From positions 12,296,276 to 12,360,275 of the forward strand of contig NC_033621.1 of the NCBI RefSeq assembly GCF_001540865.1: a stretch of 64,000 nucleotides of DNA, read 5' to 3'. How positions within the stretch are numbered: the first letter of the stretch is position 1; the number at the start of each line of letters is the position of its first letter. The translations under genes were made by a program, and so were the position numbers. This DNA comes from Ananas comosus. Taxonomy: Eukaryota > Streptophyta > Magnoliopsida > Poales > Bromeliaceae. The notes beneath the pieces were generated by a model that did not search any database, was not told the origin of the DNA, and saw only the letters and a list, made by a program, of their open reading frames with translations. Shown here one piece after another: positions 13,590 to 27,759 of this stretch.

Positions 13590-13611
13590 ACCGGGAAACG
13601 CGTTTCCCGGT
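13590..13611. repeat. 22-bp perfect palindrome
   Basis: The sequence from ACCGGGAAACG to CGTTTCCCGGT is its own reverse complement. GTTTCCC/GGGAAAC motifs are also clustered at 12777-12840. Confidence 0.85.
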
Positions 13612-13689
13612 TTCTTCTCCGGATAATAACCTTGGGATGTTTGTTGGGACGTGCCTCTCCCTTCACGTTTCTCGTGAACTCATCTCCTT

Positions 13690-14060
13690 CTCGATGGGCC
13701 CAACTTTGAGAGCTTTTGATGGCTAAGGCCCAACAACTAGAAGCTACACACCAATCCCATCCACCGTTTTTGACCGTTCGTTTTGATTTGATGGACGGAT
13801 GAGATTGTCTTTCTTGTTAGCGCTTAATTAAGATTCCAATGGGGGGAGGTGGGGAATGGCTTGGTCCCTTGTTATTGATAAGCAGCTTTTTGAACCCCTT
13901 TTTTGTGGGCTCGTTTTAGTTTTCGTCAGTCGCTAATAAAAGAAAAGGTTGAGATGAAAAGGCAAAAAGAGAGAGTGCAATGAGTCCCCCCAATTATTAG
14001 CTCTCGTGCGTCTCTTTTAAGTTCTCAAATCTCAACCCATATATAGAGTCCACATCAACA
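13690..14060 (+). promoter_or_regulatory. Promoter-like segment (site II motifs and TATA)
   Basis: TGGGCCCA at about 13695, GGCCCA at 13728 and a TATATA at 14039-14046 sit in the order of a plant core promoter. No downstream coding exon was identified, so its target is unknown. Confidence 0.25.
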
Positions 14061-15515
14061 AAGTTCCTCTCTCACACCAACTCTTTAAATTCTCAACCCC
14101 ACTAATCATAGCTAGCGCAGTTAGTTAATTATATTCAAAGCTTAACTATTTTACTAGCTGAATTCATTTTTAGATAATGCTTACCCGCTTTATGTTTAAG
14201 GGTGATATCAAACTGATTGTTGATATTGATAGTAAAAGTTTTTTTCCATTTAGCCGTCTGTTTGTTTTCTGGATAGCATTGATCACTATTACTATTATGA
14301 GACTTTTGAGAGTCGTGACGGCCGACAGAGAACCAAGCTTCCCGGTAGGGAGTAAGGCGTGTGATCAAGAAGCTATTATAAGAATTTACTATAGATATTT
14401 TTTCTAATATTAATTTCTGAATAACACTTTATCCAACAACACACATCCGTAATCGATTCATACCAAGCGTGTGAATAGAGAAGCAAACACTGTTTTTCTT
14501 CATGTTCTAGATCTCTCCTCTTTTTCTCTCTCTCTCTCTCTCTCCCCCTCTTTTACTACTCCATGTGCTCTGCATGTGGGGGTTTTTGGAACGGTCCATT
14601 ACGTTCTCTAGCCCTTGCCACATATTCATCCGAAATGTTCGAGTTGTTCTTTCTCTATGCGTGCTCCTGCAACGAACAAATATTCTAAGTCATGTTGCAA
14701 AGGTATAAGGTAATTGCGCACTGGTGAAAAAGCATACACGTACACGTTGCATTCACTTGATCTAGGCATTAGAGCCATGTGACATGCACGTTGCAACTAG
14801 GAATACACACATATACATAATATATACAATTGTTCCAGCGTATGCATGTTACTAGTACTAGCTATATGTATATAACATGATCCTAAGCATTTCGATGAGA
14901 TTCGGTGGGATGTAATGTATCCACTCTCTGACATACATGCATGTGATGTGGTTGCGAATGTCCTTTAGCTATTTATGTACAGATTCTGAGAAGCTTAAAT
15001 AGTTTATTGTTTTTTACTTTTCTTTTTTACCATAATACCTTACAAAACCCTTTTATCTTCCAAGTTAGAAGTGTTATACCTAATAATTGTACGGTGTTAA
15101 TGCTTTACCTAAAAAATCGGTCCAGTAATAAAATTTCGTCTTAATGTGAAATCAATCTAGTAGAAAATGATATAGAAAAACCAAATATGGTACGTCAATA
15201 ATACCGCATTATTTGCATTTGCATCAATCATAATACAGGGTAATAATATATTCTGTCCATATCTTGCCTTTTAGACCTCCTCAAAGAAAAATGATTTCTC
15301 GGACTACCCTATTGGCTTTTATTTATTTTATTTTTATTATTCTTAATTATTAATTAATAAATTTTACAACTAGTGATTATATTATGCTCTATATTTTTAG
15401 TGGCTTTATCCTCAATGGCCAGTATGATCTGATAAGTTTGTTAATAAATAAAATTCCTAATTCACTTAGCCAGTATCTAATAAAGTTGTTAATAAATAAA
15501 TTTTCTAATTCACTT

Positions 15516-15829
15516 AGGCTGTTAATAAAATTTCGAGAAAAAAGTTTTTCATGAAAATTTTCTTTTCAGTCTTTCCTCCGTTCAGTTTTTTTTAAAAAAA
15601 GTGATTTTTGAAATTTTTATTTCAAATTTTATGAAAAACTAACATTTTCATTCATAAAAATATCGAAAAACAAAAACATCAATTTGTCATAAAATTCGAA
15701 AAATAAGTTTTGAAAAAAGCTATTTTTTTTTAAAACCAAACGGTTATAAACCGAAAAAAATATTTCCATGAATAATTTTTTCTGAATTTTTTTTCCCACA
15801 CTTTCTCGATGAGCCAAACACCCCCAATA
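15516..15829. mobile_element. MITE-like element, family C copy 2
   Basis: About 310 bp resembling 13211-13532 in its runs of A/T with 'gaaaaactaacattttc'-type motifs, ending in GAGCCAAACACCCCC. Left boundary uncertain. Confidence 0.35.
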
Positions 15830-15960
15830 TAGCCGAAATAATAGAATTTAAATACACTTATTATTATTAGATATCTATTACAGAAAAAGGAAACAATTTT
15901 TTTTATTATTTATTAAATACTCTTAATTAAATAAATGACTATTTTTTATTTATTATTTAT

Positions 15961-16280
15961 TAAGGTAGTGTTTGGTTCGGGTATAAATAAGAACTAGCTA
16001 TTACAGGAATATGTATAAGTATGGGGATAAGAAAAATAACATTCGAATGAAAATTGGGTTGTTTCCAGGAATAAGAAAAATAACATTTGGATAAATAATA
16101 TGGAATAAAAAAAATAGTGAATGGTTATATATAAAAAATAGAGGTATTGGTGGAAATAGTTATACCCGATTATTTTAGATAATCAAAAATTATTATTCTC
16201 CAATAAAAAATTAACATTTAGATATAAAAAAAGTGTAAGAAGTTATTCCACCCCTTATCCCTAATCCAAATGCTGCCTAA
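15961..16280. mobile_element. Tourist/PIF-like MITE, family B copy 1
   Basis: 320 bp. The left end after TAA reads GGTAGTGTTTGGTTCGG; the right end reverse-complemented reads GGCAGCATTTGGATTAGG. Both ends are flanked by TAA, the 3-bp target site typical of PIF/Harbinger (Tourist) elements. Non-coding. A second, right-truncated copy lies at 54.5 kb. Confidence 0.6.
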
Positions 16281-18190
16281 AGCCCCCGCTTAACTCCAAA
16301 GCCAAGGATGGAGGATGGGATGGGCCACGCCCCTTCGTCACGTGGGTTGCCGGTCTCCATTTCTGACCCAAAGAAGAAGGACAAAACAGCTTTCCTCCTC
16401 TCCTTTTTTTCCTTTCTTAAAAATAAAAATAAAAATAAAAAAGAAAAACGAAAAGCCCCGGTCTCAGCCGTAGCAAATCGACAAAAGGGGAGCGAAGCAG
16501 CAAAAGCTACTGTAACTTCTTGTCATTTTGCGTCCCCACTTCCCCCGCCAAATTTTCAATAAAAACAGAGGGAGAGGGGTCTCTCTCGCGCCACGCAAAT
16601 GCGTGGTCGCCCCACCACAAAATTATATAACGTCGCAACTTCAATAATTTTTTCACTTAAATTAATTCTTATTTTACTCTTTCATGTTTATTTTTCAAAA
16701 AAACTTAACTTTAATATGAATAATAAAAATAAATAAAGTATTCTTCCATTGTGTAATTAAAATTTTTTAAAAAAAATTAGGTATTTTCTGATAATTGTAA
16801 AGTAATAATGTATATGTCTCTTAAGTGAAATTACAGGGATAGTACAGCTAATAATAATAATACTATTTATACATTTTGGCCACTTTTATTTATTAGACAA
16901 ACATCCTAATCAATTATACTACCTAAATTGTGCGGAAACTATAATATGGTAAGCAGTGATAATGTCACCCGAGCACCTCCCTTATTTGCATATAGAGGAG
17001 TGTTAGCTTATAGCATTATTGGGTAGAGTATGAAAAGAAAGGAGTGGAAATATCGATGTAGGCGTATAGAGAATCAGAGATAGATACTGTATATATATCG
17101 CACCTACCGATAGTTAGAGCGGTGTGTGATTGCGATTGTAGACACCATAGGTGGTGTCGGTGATATCCATGCCCACTGTTGGGCTCAAACAGCTCAATCT
17201 CAACAATGTGATTTTGGTTTCTGAGGTACGGAATAACTTACAATTTTCTCTTTTCTCTTTTTTTTTTCGTTTATTTTTTATCCAAAGTAGATAGTTTGAT
17301 GTTTTCTACTCTTTTATTTTAGGTAAGTTTATTGTTTTTTGCTCAAAAAATTTGATTTTGGGATCTGGGTATGAGTGCTCTAAGCAAATTGTGAACTTGG
17401 GCTTCTGTGTTTTTTCTGTTTTTAAAATTTTGAGAATTGATGTTATGTACCGTAACGCGGGGGAATTCGCTGGACCCAAATGCTTGGAAAAGTAGTTATA
17501 GTTTGTAATCTCATGGAAATGAATTTAGTTTGTGTGTGTGTGTGTGTGTGTGTTTTTTCTTTTTTTTTTTCTTTTTGCTCTTTTGTTGTAGGAAAAAACG
17601 GGTTTGAATTTGGTATGGACATATATATGTGGAAAGGATGCAGCATTTTCTATTTGATTTTGTACAGCAATACTTTTTGCCTTACATGAGACTCTATACA
17701 ATAAAATTTCCATTTTGTATTATTAGCTTTTTGCCCTTTTTGACCCTTTAGTTGTTGGAGTTTTGGCTGTACGTTGACTCTTCTGTTTATTCCAACACGA
17801 CTTCGTTCTTATTTAGATAATTCGGTCACTTTAATGTTCTCTTGTTTCTTATAGATACATTGAGCTTTGAAGCTGAAAAAGGTGCTTACAACATATTGTA
17901 AGTTGCTCACTAAGAGGATTATGACCAATTTTCCCTTTCATGTAGGCATTATCTCATATCTGATATTTTGTCATTAGCAGAATAATTTCTTTTTACAATC
18001 ATGTGATGAGAATTTATAACCAAATTATTCTTGTAGTCTTAACTCTTGTCTCGTAAAGCTTCAGCTATTATGCTACAACCAGTGAATGTGTCTGGTTTTC
18101 ATTTTGTAGGATTGATCTGTGGCTTCGGAAAAATATGTTGCTTTGGCATAGTAGTATCCGAAGACATTGAGCTAAATTGCCTGATATAGG
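16281..18190 (+). other. Upstream region of the WVD2-like gene
   Basis: Contains GC-richer patches (16300-16620), then a probable non-coding leader exon ending in a donor at about 17226 (GAG/GTACGG) and a second leader segment after ttttgtag at about 18110. An ATG at 17169 opens a short frame (MPTVGLKQLNLNNVILVSE) that reaches a stop two codons after the inferred splice, so it would be an upstream ORF. A (TG)n microsatellite sits at 17529-17552 in the inferred intron. Confidence 0.4.
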
Positions 18191-21100
18191 ATGGCTACCG
18201 ATGTTGATCAAGCCTATTTTTCATGGTCGCAGGAGGAATTAAATGATAGAAATAATTCTCAAGTAAATCTCTTTCCCTTACTTAAATTGTTTACTTCGTT
18301 ATTTCACTGGCCAAATTGCTTCAGTCATTTCCTTGGCTGGTAATTGGGAACAACCCTTAATTAATGGAAAAGTGAAGCAATTATTTATGTATAATACCTT
18401 CTATAGTTGAACATTCTACAGTTCAAAAACAGTGCCATTTACGAGTGCTATTGAAGTTTTACTCTTAATACTGTTAAATATCAAGTTTAAATTATTGTTA
18501 TATTACAGGATTATATTTATATAAAATTCAGTTCTGCTGGTGTACAGTGTATGAATCCTTTCCCTGAAAGCTTATGACCAACAAATTACAACTATACTGT
18601 AAGCCATATCTTAGAGTTCTGCATATACAAACATCTCAAAATCAGTAACAAAGTGCATAAGAAAGAAATTTGACACCTTTTCTCACCTTTTGGCAAGTGA
18701 TACCCATTTCCATTATTCACATTTTGAAAATAGATTCTTTTCTTCAAAGTGTGGGCTCCATGGGACACTAAAGCCTTGTCATAGTAAAGAAGAAAGGAAT
18801 TTCTTGTTGGACTGGCATTGAGTGTAGCAGACCCGTTAAGGGAATAAGTCTTCCTTTTTTTCGTTATGTGGAACTTGATTTCTTATATAAATAAGTTAAG
18901 TGAATGTTGTGCTGTTATAGCTTTCTTAGTAATACTAAGCTTGGATACAAAAATTGCTTCTTTTATCTTAATTTATGATTTCAATGATTGTTTCTAGCAG
19001 TTAACATTTTTTTATTATCTATTTAATTTGTCAAACTGGTTTTCAGGGAGTTTCGGTGTCTCAGATGCTTGACCATGGTTCCATATCTTTTGGACGATTC
19101 GAGTATGAGTCATTATCATGGGAAAAGTGGTCGGTATTTACACATAACAGGCGTCAGGAAGAGCTGGAGAAGTTCAATGGATTGGTTGCCCAAAAGAAGG
19201 CATATTTCGAAGAATACTATAGAAGGCTTCGAGCGTTAAAGGCTTTGCAACAGCAGCAACAACAGCAAGAGAACCAGCAAACAGAACTTACTTTGGATTA
19301 CAGTGGTGATGGTAGTATTTCTAGCCAGAATGGAGAGGACGAAACAACTTCACAGCTTGAAATCATAAGAGATGAGACACAAAACGTTACTGATGCTGAA
19401 GAAGCTATTTCTGAGAAGCACTTTGAGCGGGAAATAAACTACACTGAAGATCCTGGATGTAGAAACTTGGACCAAGCATTTATATCATCAGGTTCTGCTT
19501 CATTGAGTAGAAACTTCGAGAAAATTGAGCAGGAAAGGGACTCAAATAATGTACAATATAGTCAACCGCTTATTGTGAAATCCCTCAAATCATTGAAAAC
19601 CTCCAAAGAGATCGAGGAAAATGATGGACGTAATCTCGAAGGAGAAGAAATCAACAGGTTACAGCTGAATCCAAATTCAAATCTTGAGAATGGAGCTGCT
19701 TCGCATCAGGCTATGTTGAGCTGTACAGATTCTATTTCTAGAGATGATGACTCAAAGCTTAGGCTGCCTAGCAAAGCAGTGGCAGAGACAGTCAAATTGT
19801 CATCTAAGAAAACTGCGGATCGTAAATCAGTTCCTAAGGTAAAAGTTTTGTTAAATTTGGATATCTTCTTGGTATGCCTGCTTTTGATTAATCTAATAGA
19901 ACTAACCGGTTAACTTCCTTTGCATTTTGTGGCCCCATTTATGGTGCTTGGCTACTTGAATCATCTTTCGTCATTAAGTTCAATACTTCTAAATGACCTT
20001 TAATCAAGGAAACATTCATAATCTACTTTTATGCATTTTCCATTAATTATGTGGTCCTCTCCCTACTGTGGTGCTTTCCAAGTAGAATCACTTCTTTTTA
20101 TCCTTTGCACGACATATCCTACCCCTAAAATATCTGAACCTTCTTAAATTATTTTCATAGCATCTAGCCAAAAATTGAAGCTAAACCAGATAGTGGTATT
20201 ATTTCCATTTTATGTGGTAACGTGTGCTTGCCTTGACCCATTAAGAACTGTAGATTCAGGTGGCTCGCCAAATTGAACATATGTCATCTGGACCCACCTG
20301 ATATCGAGAAAGAATTCTTGGCAAAATTACTCTTTTTAATCATTTAATCATGTTTATTGCACATACATTTTCTACTGAACATCACCAGTGAGTACCAGCT
20401 TGATTTAGTTAGGACCATTACAATAATTCGAAGAAAGCATCCAAGTGTACAGGACATCAATTAACTACTAGATTTTCCATATTGGATGATTTGTCATTAT
20501 TTCATCTGGAGTTTCTTTTCTTTTCTTTTCTTTTTTTCCAGGCGCCTCCTCCTCCTGTTCGATCTTCTGCATACTTGAAACAAAAATTCAGGCCAGACTC
20601 CGTTCAATCGTCTGAGAAAGCAAGCAAACCAGTTCAAAAGCCAGTTGCCAAGTCGGACAAAACAAACAGTACAGCAAAAGAAGCTACAATGAGAGTCAAA
20701 ACTACCAACAGAGCTACTTCAGTGACTTCATGTAGAACAGTCAAGGAAATGCAATGCAATAATAGTACCACCCCACGTCCACTTTCCGCTCCCAGAGAAA
20801 GAAAAGCTGGCATAAGAGAAACCATAGGGAAAATGGATTTCAAAACTGCTAAGGAACCGCAATGCAATAATACTTCCACCCCGCGTCCACTTTCCGCTCC
20901 CAGAGAAAGAAAAACTGGCATCAGAGAAAGTGCGGCGAAACTGGATTTCAAAACTGCGGAGGGTGGCCCAAATATGCAGGTTAGTTCGTGCCAATAATTT
21001 TGCTGCTTGTTCGCAGCTGATATTAAAACAAGGAGCCTTTACTCATATATCCATTCAAAGCATCTATTTTTCATTTATGTCTCCTGTTTCATTGATGCTT

Positions 21101-22461
21101 CCTTTGTAAATATCCAATTTCCACAGGTTACTCCAAAGAAGATACCAGCACCAAGTGCTGTTAAAACTAGTAGGCTGGAGTCAAAAAGGTCAATTTCACC
21201 TGTTGAAGAAATGATTTTAGTGAAAATTCTAATTTTCTATCCTAGATTCTGATGTTATTCTCCAAACGTGTTTTAATCAGGGACTACAAAGTAGTAAAAG
21301 AAACTTCAGCATTAAACAGGGTACCTACAGGCTTGAAGAGAACGGAAGACAATGTGCTTGGAACACCAAAATCGAGGTAACATTAAGAGCTTGAGCATCT
21401 CATGAGTTTTCGGAATAGGTCGTTGTTACAGCATTACCATTCCACTATGTACTGCCATAATTTTCATTATCGTATCTCTGCTGATTTTGAAGTCATTGCG
21501 CAGGCTACATTTTTTTTTAAATCATTTATTCAATCTAGTAGCATTTTTTTTAAAAAATTTATCAATGCCCAGGTCGATTAATCTCCCTCCAAGGAAAAAG
21601 TCTAGTCACAGTAGTGGAACAGATCAAGTTACGGAAAACTTCACAAGGAACAAACAAGAGGTAACTAGAATGGTGATTCTCTTGCAGCTGATCTTCAGCA
21701 TTTTAGATATTTAAAGTATGCTAATGGACATTTTGTGTAGGAAAACAAGGAAGCAAAATTGATGCAATCTCGGTGGCCTTCAAGAAGTACTACTACCCCT
21801 TCACTTACAGGAAGCTTAAGGACAAGCACCCAAAAGGTAAACCTTGTTCAGTGTTCCCAACTGTCGATTCCCATAATTCCAGGAGAATCATATACTATTA
21901 AAAATGGTATTACTAGATGGCAGAAATAGCACTTTAATCTTAAACTTTGTGTCACTCTCTCTCTCTCTTTTTTTCTTTTTTTTTTTTTGCATAACTACTT
22001 CGTCTCATCTCAAATGCACCTCGTTTGTCCGACCTTTTAATCGTTACAGCAAGATCTCTAACATTTATATTCCATGGCATTCTTAACTATTTTCATTGAA
22101 TTAATCATCAAACAATATATGTATAATTACAGTATGGGAATTCAAAGTTTCTCACATTGTAGTTAGACGACAATTGTAACCATGCCAAGGCTAGGGACCT
22201 TATTGTAACACTTGAAAGGTTGGGACATTAAGAGGTTGGGACTCCTGTGGCACAATTCACCCTCTTTTTCGCTATTGTCACAAGTATAACATTACGCCTT
22301 TATAAAGGTTCTCATATAGGCATTATCTTTTGTTTGATTTTAATATAACAGCGATTTTGTTACCTCAGGCCGGTGATCTACCACGCTTTGGGAGTAAACC
22401 ACAAATCAAGAATCCGTCTCTCAACGGAAGGAAGCCAAAGTACTTCACTCTAAACACCTGA
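18191..22461 (+). CDS. WVD2-like-7-type protein lacking a TPX2 domain
   Basis: Eight exons: join(18191..18262,19047..19838,20542..20979,21127..21188,21281..21376,21573..21660,21741..21836,22369..22461), 578 aa, all GT-AG with consistent phases. The N-terminal block SFGRFEYESLSWEKWSVF followed by VAQKKAYFEEYYRRL is the signature of the WVD2-like 7 group of plant microtubule-associated proteins (established family knowledge). Then come a poly-Gln coiled stretch, an acidic middle and a basic Ser/Pro/Lys-rich tail. I do not see the KEFY/KLEEK-type TPX2 microtubule-binding helix those proteins usually carry, so microtubule binding is uncertain and could rest on the basic tail. Exon 3 holds a tandem 36-residue repeat. 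An alternative in-frame terminal exon lies at 22725..22838. Residues are mostly charged, low-complexity and probably disordered. Confidence 0.82.
20743..20958 (+). repeat. In-frame 108-bp tandem duplication in WVD2-like exon 3
   Basis: Two 36-codon units, beginning KEMQCNNSTTPRPLSAPRER and KEPQCNNTSTPRPLSAPRER, each ending in M/LDFKTA. The period is exactly 108 bp and the frame is kept. Confidence 0.9.
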
Positions 22462-22724
22462 TGATTCTTTTCTCTGCCTTTTGCAAAAATATAGCCGATT
22501 TTTATCTCTGTCGGCAACTTTGGACCCAAAATATCTTTTTCGGTGCTGAAATGACCGCCGCTTATTTTATAACGAATCCTAGACAAAAAATAAATTTCAA
22601 CCAAGGGCATTCTGATCAACGAAATGATATTTATTTTTGCAAAATGCCCTTTCTCCCTTGCCATTAATGATTACCCCAATGATAATTCGGACTAAAGACC
22701 ATATGATACATTTGTTATATACAG

Positions 22725-22838
22725 GGTAGAGGCACCGCAATGGCGATAACTCGTCCGAAGATGAGCAATGGACCTGTAAAGAGAAAAATGGCTCCATCAC
22801 ACCTTTCTCTTCATTACAAGTTTGCGACGCGACCTTAA
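22725..22838 (+). other. Alternative terminal exon of the WVD2-like gene
   Basis: Preceded by tatacag at 22718-22724. Joined directly to the exon ending at 21836 (phase 0), it reads 37 codons (GRGTAMAITRPKMSNGPVKR and onward to HYKFATRP) and a TAA at 22836. The main model stops before it in the exon at 22369-22461, which has no usable donor, so the two would be mutually exclusive 3' ends. Basic composition matches the rest of the tail. Confidence 0.5.
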
Positions 22839-24100
22839 GAGTAATATGTGGATCTTCAATCTTGTTGTATGATGTGCTGTAGCATCTCTCTGCTTTGGGA
22901 GCTATTGGTTTACCTGCTTCTGGTGATCTAAAGAACTGCTCCCTCCATGTCAAAAGAGATTTCAATAGTTCTGTATATACCAAAACTAATAGGGCCAAAT
23001 AGTATGGAGGCTGTCTCATTACTGCATCTTCAAGTATGGAAAAATTGTTAGAATTTCCTAGTTGCTGTGATCAGTAAGTTTTGTTGTAAAGCATCTGTTT
23101 CGCTTAGCTGTTATTTTTGCTTTCAACTGTAGTCGTTCGTTAATAATGATATAAAAATTTTAATTAGTTTATGCTCGTAATCCTACTTGTCATACAAGTT
23201 GTCATTCGTCTTTGATAGATATATTTTTTTGACTGTGTTGTAAAAGTAAGGATTTAAATGCTGTGGCACGGGTTGGAAACTTGCCGGTACGATGTGTGCC
23301 GAGTCTTGTCGATGCGTGCCGGTTAAAAAAAATTTTTATGTGCCGACACATAATAACATGAAATATTTATTTTCTTTAGCAACAAAATATTCTAACTATT
23401 TATTATGTCTTTTTATCATAACTTTTAAATTTTATATTGGAAAAATTACATATTAATTTAAAGAATAGATGATTTTGAGCTGTGCCATTGGTATGAGATC
23501 TGTATCGTGCCGGTATTTTGTTGGCACGGTACGACACGGTGGATACGATCCGTGTGGACATGCATTTAAAATTTTGTGTAAAAGAAAAAAAAAATTATAA
23601 CATTATTTAAACTTTAGATTATCATTTCTCTTAACTGTACTTATCGTATACAAAATTCATGCGTAATCTATGAACCCATAAGAATTAAAATTTGACACGT
23701 CTCCTTTTAAAAAAAAAAAAAAAATGACACGTCGTCTCAACAGAGGTGGGTAAGCGTGTGAAACACAAGTCCTTTTGAATTACTTGTCCGCATAATTCTC
23801 CACGAACGAACTCATAATCACGTGGCTTCGTCCTAAGGAGCCGGCCCTTCCGCCGTTACGATTTCGACACGTGTACCCTTCCCACCACCGCCGCGAAATA
23901 CTTAAGGGCTCTAGAACAATCTCATATCCCCAAACTACCCCCGTAGTCCACCAAACCCCGTCGCTCCACGAGACCCGTAATGAGATAAAAGCTTGAGGGC
24001 ATTTACGTAATTTCGTATATGAGTATTTTGGTTTCGTAGGAAAGCGTGGCGAAAGCGTTGCTGGTCGACGAGTTTTTTCTTCTGCTTCTTCGCGGAGAGG
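22839..24100. other. Spacer between WVD2-like and cytochrome c genes
   Basis: 22839-23160 is the likely 3' UTR and flank of the WVD2-like gene. 23260-23570 contains GTGCCG/CGGCAC-rich segments at both ends of an AT-rich core, with the look of a small degenerate transposon. 23700-24100 is the cytochrome c promoter. No other gene is visible. Confidence 0.5.
23262..23568. repeat. GTGCCG-bordered dispersed repeat
   Basis: Left part has GGCACGGG and GTGCCGGTT motifs, right part GGCACGGTACGACACGG, around an AT-rich centre. A similar CACGTATCGG...GTGCCGCGACAC segment occurs at 50838-50888. Type unresolved. Confidence 0.35.
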
Positions 24101-24106
24101 AGAACC

Positions 24107-24125
24107 AAACCCTAACCCTAACCCT

Positions 24126-24127
<2 letters not shown>
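24107..24127 (+). promoter_or_regulatory. Telo-box repeats (AACCCTA) upstream of cytochrome c
   Basis: Three consecutive AACCCTA-type units just before the CT tract and start codon. Telo-boxes (AAACCCTAA) are known plant promoter/leader elements of housekeeping and translation genes; the role here is inferred. Confidence 0.7.
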
Positions 24128-26478
<2,351 letters not shown>

Positions 26479-27759
26479 GCACCTTTCTTTGTTATTCAAC
26501 CTCCTCTACAGATGCAATTCTTTTTGTGGCTAATAAGACCGTAAGGTCATCCTGCTTTGTGCGAAGAAGCAGCGGAGCCTATTGAACAATCTTTATTTTT
26601 AACAGTTTCTCTTTTTAAGTAATATTAGGCATCACTTTGGAGTCATTGCCTAAACTGAGCACATTATTCATTCGATGCAGAATGTTTGCATCGGCCTATT
26701 CGGAAATAGCCATGCCCTGATGACTTAGATCGTATCATATCAAACCGTTTTATGACTTCGTTGAGTTTGTCGTGAGTTGTTGAATCTGAGTTTCTCTTCC
26801 TTTCGTCCCTCTTGTGGTCAAAATGATGTGATCTTGCTTATTGGTGAATGATCCTGGTTTTTGGTTGTGTGGTGATGATTGTAGAAAAGGTGGATTTTTG
26901 AGGTTTCAGCGATATTTGCTCGACCATCCTGATTTGTTTGCCTGATTGCAAATGGTGCATCAAAAAGCTGCTCAATCAGTATTTTTGACCCAATGTGCTC
27001 TTCTTGGTCAATCGGAAAAAAATTAGGGTTGCTGCTGCTAAAGAATCGGTGGGGTTTGGATGCATAAGTAGATAAGTTTGGCCTCTGTTTTGTAAGTGCA
27101 CTTAAACATACCATGAATAGTATTGATGCGATCAAAAGTTGTTTAATGTGCGACAAACGAAGTTTAATACTGCAGTACTGCACTAACATCATGCAGGAGT
27201 TAAAAAAGCAGTAGTCTCGGCCTGGTAAAGCATCAACTTTAGCTCATGAACATTAATAAATCAAACAAAGAAGCTTGAATAGGAGGAAGGGAAAAAAACG
27301 AAAGATCTTCTAACACAACAAAACATCTACACAGAGTAGTAAGATTTCTAAAAGATGCTTTTCAACAGGCAATGGTTCCACCACGGATCAACTTCACAGT
27401 TTGTTGCTATTTTTTTAAATCTTTTTTTTTTTTCCCACTGAACTCTGATTCTAAGTGGTGCGTGGTTGCTTGGGGAAGCGACGACACATCCAAGGCAAAT
27501 TCTAAGTACTTAATCTCTCTGTTCTTGTACATTCAGTCTCTATACAACACATGGTAGTGAAATTTCGGTATCAAGAGAAGATCACCACTGAACTGCATTG
27601 TAGGAGATAGTGAATCATTATTTATTTGTAAATAATATTTTCTGGAAAATTGTTTGCACTATATTAGATTGCATAAAAAATATGCCAGTGATGTACATTA
27701 GATATACACAGTTTTGGGGGGGCTACCATTCACTTTACATATAAGGCCTTGGTGTGCTT
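26479..27759. other. Convergent 3' spacer
   Basis: Between the stop of cytochrome c (+) and the stop of the VTT-domain gene (-). It includes 3' UTR sequence of both. No supported gene; the 124-residue reverse frame at 26818-27192 has no recognisable features. Confidence 0.6.

Larger units (their letters stand above)
12141..15960. other. Intergenic region, MITE-rich
   Basis: AT-rich spacer holding two copies of a third MITE-like family (13211-13532, 15516-15829), a 22-bp perfect palindrome at 13590-13611, two GGCCCA/TGGGCC motifs at 13695-13733, a TATATA at 14039-14046 and a CT-rich tract at 14520-14546. A 76-residue frame at 14177-14407 has no recognisable homology and was not called a gene. 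Confidence 0.5.

Noticed and set aside
14177..14407. 76-residue forward frame after a TATA-like site
   Set aside because: No homology or conserved pattern recognised; AT-rich intergenic context.
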